Positions 1 through 8,928 of a stretch of DNA of 64,000 nucleotides are shown piece by piece. Positions within the stretch are counted from its first letter, which is position 1, and each line of letters starts with the position of its first letter. The translations under genes and the position numbers were made by a program. Under the pieces are notes generated by a model that worked only from the letters and a program-made list of their open reading frames with translations, was not told the origin of the DNA and made no database searches. Origin of the DNA: Vibrio variabilis (lineage in GTDB: Bacteria > Pseudomonadota > Gammaproteobacteria > Enterobacterales > Vibrionaceae); NCBI RefSeq assembly GCF_003263785.1, contig NZ_JYJK01000087.1, forward strand, positions 124,001 to 188,000. Reading direction: 5' to 3'.

Positions 1-178
1 TATAAACAAATAACAATTAAAGAACATTCAACTTTTTTGTTAGCAGGTTCTCAAATTATATCCTATAGTAATGACATGTACGGTAAGTTATAGATAATAC
101 ACTTAGTTAGATCGATAATGTCTTGTTTGAAAACACGAACAAGGCTCGATAAATCGAGTATTGTAAGTAGGTAAATAA

Positions 179-253
179 ATGAATAAGTTCAACATAATCA
201 GTAGCTGGTTCACACTAGACTACAAAATCGCTTTCTTCTTCCCTTCGAGATAA
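179..253 (+). CDS. tnaC: TnaC tryptophanase leader peptide
   Basis: A 24-codon ORF reads MNKFNIISSWFTLDYKIAFF and then FPSR before TAA. It aligns with E. coli TnaC at the residues known to matter: Trp-Phe (10-11), Asp14, Lys16-Ile17 and Pro22, with the same Trp-to-Pro spacing of 12. In the E. coli system, nascent TnaC stalls the ribosome when tryptophan is abundant and blocks Rho termination before tnaA. Two features differ here: Ser-Arg follows the Pro, and the stop is TAA rather than TGA. It lies 292 nt upstream of tnaA on the same strand, the expected place. A weak AGTAGGT sequence precedes the start. The identification is strong; regulation is inferred from the family. Confidence 0.88.
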   Translation: MNKFNIISSWFTLDYKIAFFFPSR

Positions 254-545
254 CTCTCTCGCACTGTCCAGTGCGTCTGCCTGACAGCAACATGCTGACT
301 GCAACACAAGGTATACTGACACCCGTTTGTACTCAAACCAATGTTTACTCAGAGCAATGTTTACTCAAACCACAGTTTACCCGTGTTAATGATCATAGCC
401 TGTGCTATTGGCGTCATAAAATAAAACAATCAAACTCAATCGTATCTGGATATATTCCTAGATAGGGTTATCTGTAATTACAATTTTTCTCGGCCGTGAC
501 TTTAAATAAAAGGCGTGAAGATAAATATAGATAGGGTAATTAATA
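254..545 (+). promoter_or_regulatory. tnaC-tnaA attenuation spacer with tandem repeats
   Basis: This 292-nt spacer separates the leader peptide from tnaA. Immediately after the tnaC stop is a small hairpin (CGCACT at 260-265 with AGTGCG at 270-275). At 325-390 there are four imperfect tandem units of 16-18 nt starting GTTT(GT)ACTCA or GTTTACCC, rich in CAAACC and CAATG. In E. coli the equivalent spacer holds the rut site and Rho-dependent terminators. The unstructured, C-containing repeats are a plausible Rho-loading region by position and composition only. Confidence 0.5.
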
Positions 546-2018
546 ATGGAAAACTTCAAACACCTACCAGAACCATTCCGCATTCGTGTTGTTGAGCCTG
601 TAAAACGTACTACACGTGAATATCGTGAACAGGCGATTATTAAAGCGGGTATGAACCCATTCTTATTAGATAGTGAAGATGTATTTATCGATTTACTGAC
701 TGACAGTGGTACAGGTTCTATCACACAAGAAATGCAAGCAGCGATGCTACGTGGTGATGAAGCGTACAGCGGCAGCCGCAGCTACTATGCATTGTCAAAT
801 GCAGTAAAAGACATTTTCGGGTATGAGCTTACTATTCCAACTCACCAAGGTCGTGGCGCAGAACAAATCTATATCCCTGTGCTCATTAAAAAGCGTGAAA
901 AAGAGAAAGGTCTTGATCGCAGCAAGATGGTGGCGCTATCGAACTACTTCTTCGATACCACTCAAGGTCATACTCAAGTTAACTGCTGTGTGGCGAAAAA
1001 CGTTTATACAAAAGATGCGTTCGATACTGCTGTGAATGCCGATTTTAAAGGTAACTTTGACCTTGAGAAGCTAGAGCAAGCGATCGTTGAAGCGGGGCCT
1101 GCAAACGTACCTTATATAGTTAGTACCATTACGTGTAACTCAGCAGGTGGTCAGCCAGTTTCTATTGCAAACCTAAAAGCAGTTTATGAGATTGCTCAGA
1201 AGTATGACATTCCAGTGATTATGGATTCAGCGCGTTATGCGGAGAATGCGTACTTTGTTCAGCAACGTGAGCCTGGTTATCAAGACTGGACTATCGAGCA
1301 AATCACACGTGAATCGTACAAATATGCCGATGGTCTAGCGATGTCTGCGAAAAAAGACGCGATGGTGCAGATGGGCGGTCTACTTTGCTTTAAAGACGAC
1401 TCGTTTATGGATGTCTATACCGATTGTCGTACCTTGTGTGTGGTTCAAGAGGGTTTCCCGACTTATGGTGGTCTAGAAGGCGGTGCAATGGAGCGTCTCG
1501 CTGTTGGCCTATATGACGGCATGCGCCAAGACTGGCTAGAGTACCGCATCAATCAGGTTCAATACTTAGTGGATGGCCTGGAAGCGATTGGTGTGGTTTG
1601 CCAACAAGCTGGTGGTCACGCGGCGTTTGTCGATGCTGGTAAGCTTCTTCCACATATCCCAGCGGATCAGTTCCCTGCGCACGCACTGGCATGTGAGCTG
1701 TATAAAGTGGCGGGTATTCGTGCGGTTGAGATTGGTTCACTGTTGCTAGGTCGCGATCCAGCGACAGGCAAGCAGCATCCTTGTCCAGCCGAGCTACTTC
1801 GCTTAACGATTCCTCGTGCTACTTACACGCAAACGCATATGGACTATGTCATCGAAGCGTTTGAGAAAGTAAAAGCCAACGCACACAACGTGAAAGGGCT
1901 CGACTTTACTTATGAGCCTGAGGTGTTGCGTCACTTTACTGCCAGACTGAAAGAGGTGGAAGTGGCCGTAAAAGGCGAAGCTCAAAAGGCTGAAGAGAAG
2001 CAACTCGAAGAAGCTTAG
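546..2018 (+). CDS. tnaA: tryptophanase
   Basis: Tryptophanase is a PLP enzyme that cleaves L-tryptophan to indole, pyruvate and ammonia. The 490-aa product is nearly collinear with E. coli TnaA from its first residues ([15 protein letters not shown]). The PLP-binding Lys lies in SAKKDAMV near residue 270, and the substrate and cofactor motifs [14 protein letters not shown] and [11 protein letters not shown] are intact. It runs about 19 residues beyond the E. coli protein, ending in an Ala/Glu/Lys-rich tail. It is expected to be induced by tryptophan through the upstream tnaC leader. The permease gene 119 nt downstream probably belongs to the same unit, although a strong hairpin lies between them. 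Confidence 0.97.
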   Translation: MENFKHLPEPFRIRVVEPVKRTTREYREQAIIKAGMNPFLLDSEDVFIDLLTDSGTGSITQEMQAAMLRGDEAYSGSRSYYALSNAVKDIFGYELTIPTHQGRGAEQIYIPVLIKKREKEKGLDRSKMVALSNYFFDTTQGHTQVNCCVAKNVYTKDAFDTAVNADFKGNFDLEKLEQAIVEAGPANVPYIVSTITCNSAGGQPVSIANLKAVYEIAQKYDIPVIMDSARYAENAYFVQQREPGYQDWTIEQITRESYKYADGLAMSAKKDAMVQMGGLLCFKDDSFMDVYTDCRTLCVVQEGFPTYGGLEGGAMERLAVGLYDGMRQDWLEYRINQVQYLVDGLEAIGVVCQQAGGHAAFVDAGKLLPHIPADQFPAHALACELYKVAGIRAVEIGSLLLGRDPATGKQHPCPAELLRLTIPRATYTQTHMDYVIEAFEKVKANAHNVKGLDFTYEPEVLRHFTARLKEVEVAVKGEAQKAEEKQLEEA

Positions 2019-2026
2019 TCACACCT

Positions 2027-2058
2027 AAAGAACGCAGCCTTTGAGCTGCGTTCTTTGT
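2027..2058 (+). terminator. hairpin after tnaA
   Basis: A perfect 12-bp stem (2027-2038 with 2045-2056, AAAGAACGCAGC paired with its complement) has a 6-nt loop and ends in CTTTG. The U tract is short, so this may be a partial terminator or an mRNA-stabilising stem that lowers permease expression relative to tnaA. Confidence 0.65.
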
Positions 2059-2136
2059 CCTAAAAACAACATAATAAAAAACAAAATAATAACGATAAAT
2101 CACCCTAATCCAATAACGTGAATTTAAGAGAGCAGA

Positions 2137-3354
2137 ATGATGAAAAAGAATCCGTCGCTCATTGGTGGCGCGTGCATCATTGCCAGCGTCTGTGTCGGCG
2201 CTGGCATGCTTGGACTACCCAGTGCGGGAGCAGGCGCATGGACCGTCTGGTCAATGCTGGCGATCGCTATTACCATGATTGTTATGACAATATCGGGCTG
2301 GATGCTGTTAGAAGCATTTAGACATTACGACCTAAAGGTCTCTTTCGATACCGTGACCAAAGATCTTTTGGGTAACAAGGTCAACTTACTGAACAACATT
2401 ACCGTCTATTTTGTTGGTGGCATATTGCTCTATGCCTACATTACTTCTTCCGGTTTAATCCTTCAGGATGTGTTAGGTCTGAACGCGAAAGTGGCGTCGG
2501 CACTGTTTGTACTGATTTTCTCTGCGTTCGTTTGGCACTCCACACGAGCGGTAGATAGAATCTCCGTCGTTTTGATTGCCTTCATGATATTGAGCTTTGT
2601 GTTTGGTGTGTCAGGGTTGGCGGTCAAGGTAGACATGTCGGTTTTGCTTGACACCATCGGTGAAGAAAATGCCTACGCGCCATACGCAATGGCCATGCTG
2701 CCAGTTGCGTTGACATCTTTTGGTTATCACCACTCTGTCTCATCCATGCGAGCTTACTACGGTGAAGAGACCAAAGCTAAATACGCGATTTTGGGCGGTA
2801 CAGTGATAGCACTTAGCCTCTACTTTTTGTGGCTGTTTAGTATCTTTGGCAACTTACCGCGCGCGAATTTTGGTCCGGTAATAGAACAAGGCGGCAACGT
2901 TGATGCATTGCTTAAAGCGCTTGGCTCAGTCATTGAATCCGAGCAGGTTGCGAACGCGATCAACACCTTCTCTATGGCGGCGATTTTGTCATCGTTTATT
3001 GGTGTTGGCTTAGGTGTATTCGACTTCTTAGCAGACTTCTTCAAGTTTAGCGATGACAAATCAGGTCGCACCAAAACGTGGCTAGTTACCTTTTTACCAC
3101 CACTCGTTCTGTCGCTGCTGTTCCCATTCGGTTTCGTTATTGCCATTGGTTATGCAGGTGCGGCTGCGACGGTGTGGGCCTGTATTATCCCTGCATTATT
3201 AGCACGCAAAACACGTCAGGTGCATGCAGGAGCAGGAGGTTTCACGGCTCCTGGAGGCAATGCAATGATTTCTGTCGTCATCGGGTTTGGTGTATTGACC
3301 GCAATCTTCCATGTGCTCTCTATGTTGGGAATGCTGCCTAACTTTACTGGCTAA
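2137..3354 (+). CDS. aromatic amino acid permease (TnaB/Mtr/TyrP family)
   Basis: A 405-aa polytopic inner-membrane protein of the HAAAP family (TnaB, Mtr, TyrP), which imports tryptophan or tyrosine with protons. The N-terminal GGACIIASVCVGAGMLGLP matches the family's first helix with its G-x-G-M-x-x-LP signature, and about 11 hydrophobic segments follow. Lying directly after tnaA, it most likely feeds tryptophan to tryptophanase, as TnaB does in E. coli. Substrate assignment rests on context, since Mtr- and TyrP-like proteins share the fold. The start is the first of two adjacent ATGs, preceded by AAGAGAG. Confidence 0.88.
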   Translation: MMKKNPSLIGGACIIASVCVGAGMLGLPSAGAGAWTVWSMLAIAITMIVMTISGWMLLEAFRHYDLKVSFDTVTKDLLGNKVNLLNNITVYFVGGILLYAYITSSGLILQDVLGLNAKVASALFVLIFSAFVWHSTRAVDRISVVLIAFMILSFVFGVSGLAVKVDMSVLLDTIGEENAYAPYAMAMLPVALTSFGYHHSVSSMRAYYGEETKAKYAILGGTVIALSLYFLWLFSIFGNLPRANFGPVIEQGGNVDALLKALGSVIESEQVANAINTFSMAAILSSFIGVGLGVFDFLADFFKFSDDKSGRTKTWLVTFLPPLVLSLLFPFGFVIAIGYAGAAATVWACIIPALLARKTRQVHAGAGGFTAPGGNAMISVVIGFGVLTAIFHVLSMLGMLPNFTG

Positions 3355-3397
3355 CGTTATTCTCTGTTTTAAAACCACCATTATTTACATTCAGTGT

Positions 3398-3427
3398 GAC
3401 CAGTGGCCTTGTGCTACTGGTCCTTTC
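3398..3427 (+). terminator. terminator after the permease gene
   Basis: A 10-bp stem with one G-T pair (GACCAGTGGC at 3398-3407 with 3413-3422) has a CTTGT loop and is followed by CTTTCT. It lies 44 nt after the permease stop, so it probably ends the tna transcript before the ridA-like gene. Confidence 0.6.
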
Positions 3428-3456
3428 TGACTGCAATAAACAATTAGGAAAGTAAA

Positions 3457-3840
3457 ATGAACGCAATTTCTACAGACAAAGCACCGCTTGCTATTGGTCC
3501 ATATGTTCAAGGGGTGAGTTTTGGTGATATGGTTATCACCTCGGGTCAGTTGCCAATTAATCCTGAAACTAAAGTCATGCCAGACGATGTGGCTGAGCAA
3601 ACCGGTCAGTCTCTTCAAAATGCGCTCGCGATCATTTCAGCATCAGGTTTGGAGGCAAGAAATATTGTTAAAACCACAGTGTTTGTGAAAGATCTTAATG
3701 ATTTCGCCAAAGTAAATGAGGTATACGAGCAGTTTTTCATCAGCCAGAATGCTCCATTTCCGGCGCGTTCATGTGTGGAGGTAGCAAGACTGCCAATGGA
3801 TGCCAAAGTAGAAATTGAGGTGATTGCTGTAAGAGGTTAG
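3457..3840 (+). CDS. RidA family enamine/imine deaminase
   Basis: A 127-aa protein of the YjgF/YER057c/UK114 (RidA) family, small trimeric enzymes that hydrolyse reactive 2-aminoacrylate-type intermediates made by PLP enzymes. Family marks are IGPYVQG near the N-terminus, ITSGQ, and PARSCVEVARLP containing the substrate-carboxylate Arg at residue 104, followed by the KVEIEVIAV C-terminus. Its place after tryptophanase fits, because that PLP reaction releases aminoacrylate. A link to tnaA is inference, since a terminator lies between. RBS AGGAAAG precedes the ATG. Confidence 0.92.
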   Translation: MNAISTDKAPLAIGPYVQGVSFGDMVITSGQLPINPETKVMPDDVAEQTGQSLQNALAIISASGLEARNIVKTTVFVKDLNDFAKVNEVYEQFFISQNAPFPARSCVEVARLPMDAKVEIEVIAVRG

Positions 3841-3850
3841 TTGGCATTTG

Positions 3851-3893
3851 GGGGCGCCTCTAATGCGGCGCCTTATCGTGAGCTCGCAGCTCG
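3851..3893 (+). terminator. paired hairpins after ridA
   Basis: Two small hairpins follow ridA: GGCGCC (3853-3858) with GGCGCC (3867-3872) followed by TTATC, and GAGCT-CGC-AGCTC at about 3880-3892. They lie between two convergent genes. U tracts are short, so termination strength is uncertain. Confidence 0.45.
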
Positions 3894-3942
3894 TTCCAAT
3901 ATCTAGACGGGTTTTATTGTGTGGTCACACTAAATTGAATTG

Positions 3943-4164
3943 TTATTTGCTCTGCCAAGTTTTACTGATCCATCCCCCAATATTCTCATCAAAGTAGCTT
4001 CCGCTAAATTCTTGTTTGTATTCAACGACATTGTCGATGCTCGGGCGTTCATCCAAAAGGTGATTGATATACACAGCCATCGGGTCATCAAATTGATCAC
4101 GCCGCTTTCTTTCTGCCACTTCTTTGATGATTTGCATGCGGTATGCCTTGCTCATTTTTTTCAT
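3943..4164 (-). CDS. small hypothetical protein, 73 aa
   Basis: A 73-aa soluble, charged protein with a basic N-terminal stretch (MSKAYRMQIIKEVAERKRRDQ) and an acidic middle. It shows no signal peptide, membrane segment or motif I can name. It is supported as a real gene by a strong GGAGG six bases before the ATG on the minus strand and by isolated placement between convergent and divergent neighbours. It could be a short DNA- or RNA-associated or adaptor protein, but nothing in the sequence proves a role. Confidence 0.65.
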   Translation of the reverse strand: MKKMSKAYRMQIIKEVAERKRRDQFDDPMAVYINHLLDERPSIDNVVEYKQEFSGSYFDENIGGWISKTWQSK

Positions 4165-4416
4165 GTTTTACCTCCATTGTTGTGAGCGGTCTATCAAACA
4201 TAGAAGTCAATTCTACCTTGGTCAAATTATGAACAGTGGTTTGTAGAAAAATATACTAAAGGGTGATATGGGAGTTCTCGTGGTACACCCAAGAGCAATC
4301 TGTGTGGGGAGGAATGACTCACTTTCTTTGAATATCGATAAAGTAAAAGTCTGTAAAATCGGAAAAAATCGCCAGTGGATAGCACCTCGTTACCCCGAGC
4401 TTGTGTTAAACTTAAT

Positions 4417-4435
4417 GCAAACAATAATCATTAAG
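4417..4435 (+). promoter_or_regulatory. candidate Fur box
   Basis: The stretch at 4417-4435 contains ATAATCATTA and matches about 13 of 19 positions of the classic Fur consensus (GATAATGATAATCATTATC). It lies just upstream of the siderophore-interacting reductase start at 4445, a gene class normally repressed by Fur with iron. The left half is weak, so this remains a candidate. Confidence 0.35.
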
Positions 4436-4444
4436 CAGATACAA

Positions 4445-5215
4445 ATGAAAAAACCAACCCCTAAAATGGCGTCTGTTAGTCACAAACAGATCCTGTCTCC
4501 CAATATGATACGCATCACATTACATAGTGAAGCATTTACACAATTTCCAATGGACAGCTTGGGCGGTTACATCAAGCTGCTTTTTAACGAGCATGGCGGT
4601 ACTGATCTTGATGATGAGCCATTTGATGCTCGACCGAAAATGCGTACTTATACTATTCGTCGTCTAGACACATTGCGTGGTGAAATTGATGTTGATTTCG
4701 TCACTCATGTTACGGAAGACAAGCTTTGTGGCTTTGGTGCGCGTTGGGCTATGGCCGCAGAAGTGGGGGATACGATATCGCTCGTCGGCCCAGGTGCTTT
4801 ACAAGAAGTCGATGTGGCAAAAGATTGGTTCTTCTTTACCGCAGATATGACGGCCTTACCCGCGCTGTCAGTGAAACTGACTATGTTGCCACCAGATGCG
4901 AAAGGCTATGCCGTGGTTCAGATAGAAGATATGGCAGACAAACAAGATATTTACGTACCTAAAGACATGCAGATTATTTGGACGACAGGCTCGTTATCGA
5001 ATGAAGCAAAAGCGTTACCATGGTTTGCGGGTGAGCCTTTTGTATGGTGTGCAGCCGAATTCGATGAAATGAGAGCGTTGCGCCAGTATTTTAGAAACGA
5101 CAAAGCGATCCCGAGAGATGCTATTTACATTAGTAGCTATTGGAAGCGTGGTATTGCTGAGGACGGACACAAAGCAATTAAAAAGGAAGACCACGAGAAG
5201 TTTGAGTCTCAATAG
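4445..5215 (+). CDS. siderophore-interacting FAD/NAD(P)H reductase (ViuB/YqjH family)
   Basis: A 256-aa cytoplasmic flavoprotein of the SIP family, which reduces ferric siderophores to release iron. It shows the RTYTIR FAD-binding motif (residues 67-72), the DVDFVTH strand, GPGALQEV, and the C-terminal YISSYWKRG motif typical of ViuB/YqjH proteins. An upstream in-frame start at 4268 would add 59 non-conserved residues. The ATG at 4445 gives the family's usual length and N-terminus. A candidate Fur box abuts the start. It has no siderophore biosynthesis or transport genes next to it, so the siderophore is unknown. Confidence 0.88.
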   Translation: MKKPTPKMASVSHKQILSPNMIRITLHSEAFTQFPMDSLGGYIKLLFNEHGGTDLDDEPFDARPKMRTYTIRRLDTLRGEIDVDFVTHVTEDKLCGFGARWAMAAEVGDTISLVGPGALQEVDVAKDWFFFTADMTALPALSVKLTMLPPDAKGYAVVQIEDMADKQDIYVPKDMQIIWTTGSLSNEAKALPWFAGEPFVWCAAEFDEMRALRQYFRNDKAIPRDAIYISSYWKRGIAEDGHKAIKKEDHEKFESQ

Positions 5216-5440
5216 TAAATTGTGACTTGCAACTCACTATTCTCGATATACTTATTCGATCCGATGATAATTCTATTAGTGAGTTGTCATCGTTCTTGAT
5301 TGCTTCTATAAAATAACCTCGATCTTGGTGACTCTTTCTTACGACTAAGGTCGAGGATTTAACCAAAAATTATCCTACTCAAGTCACACTTTTCCATCCT
5401 CTTGTGCTGAATTATTTTTACTAGCAGATTAAGTGTCTGT

Positions 5441-5469
5441 TTGTTACACTGCGCGGCATAAAATATAAC
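5441..5469 (+). promoter_or_regulatory. sigma70-type promoter for the GAPDH gene
   Basis: TTGTTA (5441-5446), a 17-nt spacer and TATAAC (5464-5469) form a good vegetative promoter in the 346-nt gap before the GAPDH gene, leaving a leader of roughly 85 nt. The rest of the gap (5216-5440) shows no ORF with a convincing RBS. Confidence 0.5.
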
Positions 5470-5561
5470 AACACGATTACATCCCTATATCGCTCAATAT
5501 CTCTTGTACCCTACATACGAGAAATAGCGAGCCTTTAATCCTAGAGAGGCCCCCGGTTACT

Positions 5562-7018
5562 ATGAGTAATAGCAACATCTCGCAAACTGAAATCCACCAA
5601 AATCAATGGCAATTAAATCAAACACTCGCTGAGTCCATTCTGCCGCTACTAGGCAGACTTTATCGAGAGAAAGGCGTAGAGGTGCTTTTATTTGGTAAAA
5701 CACTCGTCAACGCAACTACCATCGATATTATTAAAACTCACCGTGTTTCCCGCCATTACAGTTCTACTCCTGTCTCTATTTCTCAAACTGCTCCAATCAT
5801 TGAACGTCTAATTGAACTTGACCTTTCTCCTTGTTGTATCGACGTAGGTCAATTGGCAACTCAATACTGGTCTCAAAACGAGAGTCACCAAAATATTGAT
5901 GACTTTTTGATGACGGCTCTTAATGAAAGCATTGAGAGCAATGGTTCGCTAGAAGCACGTGATGTTGTGCTGTACGGTTTTGGACGTATTGGCCGTTTGC
6001 TTACTCGCATTTTGGTTGAGAAGAGCGGGTCAGGTTATCCGTTACGTTTGCGTGCTATCGTTGTACGTGGCGGTCGAGACGGTGACCTTCAAAAACGTGC
6101 TAGCTTGTTGCGTCGTGACTCGGTCCACGGTCAGTTCAATGGCAGCATTTTAGTTGACGAAGATAACAAAGCCTGATAGTGAATGGCAATTACATCCAAG
6201 TTATCTACGCGAATAGCCCAAAGGATGTGGATTACACTCAGTACGGAATTGAGAATGCACTTGTCGTCGACAACACAGGTGTTTGGCGAGATGCAGAAGG
6301 CCTTGGTCAGCACGTCGCGTGTAATGGTGCAGAAAAAGTACTGCTGACTGCGCCAGGCAAAGGAGACATCAAAAACATCGTATTTGGTGTCAACCACGAA
6401 AGTATCTTAGCTGAAGACACGATTGTATCTGCCGCGAGCTGCACCACGAATGCCATTACACCGACGCTTAAAGCAGTGAATGATAAATATGGCATTGTGT
6501 CTGGTCACATCGAAACGGTGCACTCTTACACCAACGATCAAAACCTTATCGATAACTATCACAGTGGTGATCGCCGCGGGCGCTCAGCATCACTTAATAT
6601 GGTATTGACCTCGACAGGTGCAGCTAAAGCGGTGGCCAAAGCGCTACCTGAGCTCGCAGGTAAGTTGAGTGGTAACGCTATTCGTGTTCCGACCCCGAAT
6701 GTGTCAATGGCAGTTGCGAATTTGAATTTGGAAAGCAATACCACGAAAGAAGAGCTAAACGCTTACCTTCGTGAAGTGTCGCTAACATCTCCACTTTCAG
6801 CTCAGATTGACTATACCGATTCGACGGAAGTTGTGTCGACGGATCTCGTAGGAGCACGCCATCCGGGTATCGTTGATGGACAAGCAACCATCGCACAAGA
6901 TAATCGCTGTGTACTTTATATCTGGTATGACAATGAGTTTGGTTACAGCTGCCAAGTCGTGCACTGCATGGAACAAATGATGGGTGTGAAGTATAAAACC
7001 TATCCAGCGTTAGCGTAA
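5562..7018 (+). CDS. long-form glyceraldehyde-3-phosphate dehydrogenase (frame break)
   Basis: A GAPDH with an N-terminal extension of about 130 residues before the Rossmann domain; the joined product is about 485 aa against about 331 aa for GapA. The Rossmann motif is VVLYGFGRIGRLL and the catalytic Cys lies in ASCTTNAITP; the C-terminal WYDNEFGYS motif is intact. The frame breaks near 6171-6176 (AAAGCCTGATAGTG). Adding one base gives an uninterrupted NKALIVNGNYIQ. This is probably a sequencing deletion. The family's extended GAPDHs are separate from glycolytic GapA; whether this one runs forward or in gluconeogenesis cannot be told. A promoter and a strong terminator frame it as a single-gene unit. 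Confidence 0.88.
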
Positions 7019-7093
7019 CAATCCATCGTTGCTATTCAATATTAAGTATCTAATATTCAGTATCTAGGAATAGCAGCGAAACGAGATACAAAG

Positions 7094-7131
7094 AAGCCGC
7101 CTTCGAAGTGTATTGAAGGCGGCTTATTTTT
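7094..7131 (+). terminator. Rho-independent terminator after GAPDH
   Basis: A perfect 11-bp stem (AAGCCGCCTTC at 7094-7104 with 7115-7125) is followed by ATTTTTT. It lies between convergent genes; the U tract serves the plus-strand GAPDH transcript. Confidence 0.9.
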
Positions 7132-7146
7132 TGTGCTTACCAGTGT

Positions 7147-8739
7147 TTATTGCTCTAACAGCAAGAATCTCGCTTGGAACGGAGCTAGGTCGATGTTATA
7201 GAAACCAGAAGCCAATGTTACGCTGCCATTCGTTTGTAAATCATTAAGGTTGCCACTAAATGACAGTTTATCCTCAGAAATAGCAATGGTTTGATTTGTT
7301 GCCGTCGTATTGACGATATACAGAATCGACTCATCACCAGATGTTTTAACATCCGCATAGGCGCTCGTTGTGGCGACAACGTTATTGCGAGTACCTTGAG
7401 CCAGCGATGGATGCTGCGCGCGAAGCGTCATTAGCTCTTTCGCGTAGTTCTTAAGATCCGCTTGGTCTGAGGTGAGCGTGATGTCAGTGACGCTTCAATC
7501 TTGCCTTCCATTCGTGCAACGTGATCATCACACATGCCAAGTTCAGCGCATATGTTGTTGGCTACTTGATCCGAGAAGCCTCAAGTTCATCACCAATTTC
7601 TTCGCCATAGTACAGAGTGATTGGTCCCGTATATGCGGCAAGGAAAGAGATAGCTGCTTTGTGTCGTTCCCAATATTCGACTTCGTTTGGCTCCGCAAGC
7701 TTGCCGCGTTGTAATAGGTCACCAAAGCGTACCAAGTCGTGATTGCCAAGCATCAGGTTAGGTTTGGCGTGGGCAGGGTAGGCATCATGAGTTTGCATAC
7801 CTTCCGCCAGTGTTAAACCGCCGTCTGTCGATTTCTTTCCGTTTTCCTCCACCGCAAAGGTTTGCATGAGGCGATAGCGCATCGGGAAATCAAATGCCGA
7901 ACACAGCGCTGGGTTTTCTGTGCTTCCGTAGCCATCACGAGCAATGTCACTCTCGCCACGCCAAATCTCTGCCACCATGTAGCCAAGTGGATTAACGAGT
8001 TTTCCCTCTGCATTGGTGTAGGTGACTTGCTGCGACGCATCGTCAACGGCTTTGCGGATTTCCGCCCATGCATCCGTTGGAACTTGGTAAGCTTGGTCGA
8101 GTCGCCAACCGTCAATTTTTAGCTCTTTCACCCAGTATTCCGCCACTTCTTTGAAGAAAGGAAGACTTTCTGGGTAACTGACTGGATTACTTGCGCCAAC
8201 TGGCTTGTTACCTGTCGGTGACGCCAAAACGTTGTCTTTATGATGACCGAATACCCCGTCAAAGAAGACATATAGACCACGTTTGTGCGCCTCTTCGACT
8301 AGCTTTCTAGCGTCGTCCATGGTGCCAAAACGTGGGTCAATGGCAAAGTAGTCTGTAGCGAAGTAGCCAGTTGCATCCAGCCTATCTGCCCAATGATCTT
8401 GTCCGTCAATGGGGACTGAATGGAATATCGGTGTTAGCATACCGCATTCATACCAAGGTCTTGAATATAATCAAGCGAGTCAATAATGCCTTGGATATCA
8501 CCCATATGGTGACTGGTACCGTAACCAGTGCCATGGCCAATGGAAGGGTTGCCATCAACAAAGCTTTCAACCATCACTTGATAGATTCGCAAGTCATCGG
8601 TGTGCGCACTACTATGGGCGCTACATGCATAACTTGTTGCAGTGCCACCTTGGTTGGTGGGCGAGGTAGAGTCACCAGAGCAGCCCCACAGTAGGGTCGC
8701 GCCAACGGAAAGAGAGATAAGGGATTTAACCAGTTTCAC
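7147..8739 (-). CDS. GH13 alpha-amylase family lipoprotein (three frame breaks)
   Basis: A family 13 glycoside hydrolase, joined length about 531 aa. The N-terminus is a lipoprotein signal (MKLVKSLISLSVGATLLWGC), so it is likely anchored in the cell envelope to act on alpha-glucans. The GH13 motifs are present: DGVFGHH (region I), DGWRLDQA (nucleophile Asp), AEIW (acid Glu) and LGNHD (region IV). The usual region I Asn is Gly here. The C-terminal domain ends in PFQARFLLLEQ. Breaks near 8438, 7579 and 7492 are each cured by adding one G before C on the coding strand, restoring NAVWLTPIF, ELEGFSDQV and KIEGVTDI. It starts at GTG with AAGGA upstream. Confidence 0.85.
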
Positions 8740-8865
8740 AAGACATCCTTATTATAATTTTGTCGCTCAATAGGGCATCTTTGATTATTTACCAAGCGAG
8801 TACTTGGCAAATCATCCATGTGATGAATTTGTTAGGGAGGAGTAAAAAGGCTGAGAGACCTCAAT

Positions 8866-8898
8866 CACGCTTGGTGCAATTGTGATGCACCCAGCGTG
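8866..8898. terminator. 13-bp inverted repeat downstream of lysR
   Basis: CACGCTTGGTGCA (8866-8878) pairs with TGCACCCAGCGTG (8886-8898) with one mismatch and a 7-nt loop. It lies 30 nt past the LysR stop and upstream of the amylase gene. There is no U tract, so it may be a Rho-assisted terminator, an mRNA 3' stem or a regulator site. Confidence 0.45.
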
Positions 8899-8928
8899 GA
8901 GATTAAACTTGTTATAAATGAAGGCCGT

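Noticed and set aside
145..158. CTCGAT-AA-ATCGAG palindrome just upstream of tnaC.
   Set aside because: A six-base inverted repeat of this size arises often by chance and no regulator is known for it; no further support seen.
271..465. 64-codon ORF in the tna leader region.
   Set aside because: No RBS, low-complexity repeats inside it, and it lies in the known attenuation spacer.
5178..5366. 62-codon minus-strand ORF after the siderophore reductase.
   Set aside because: No good RBS and no recognisable composition; overlaps the end of the reductase gene.
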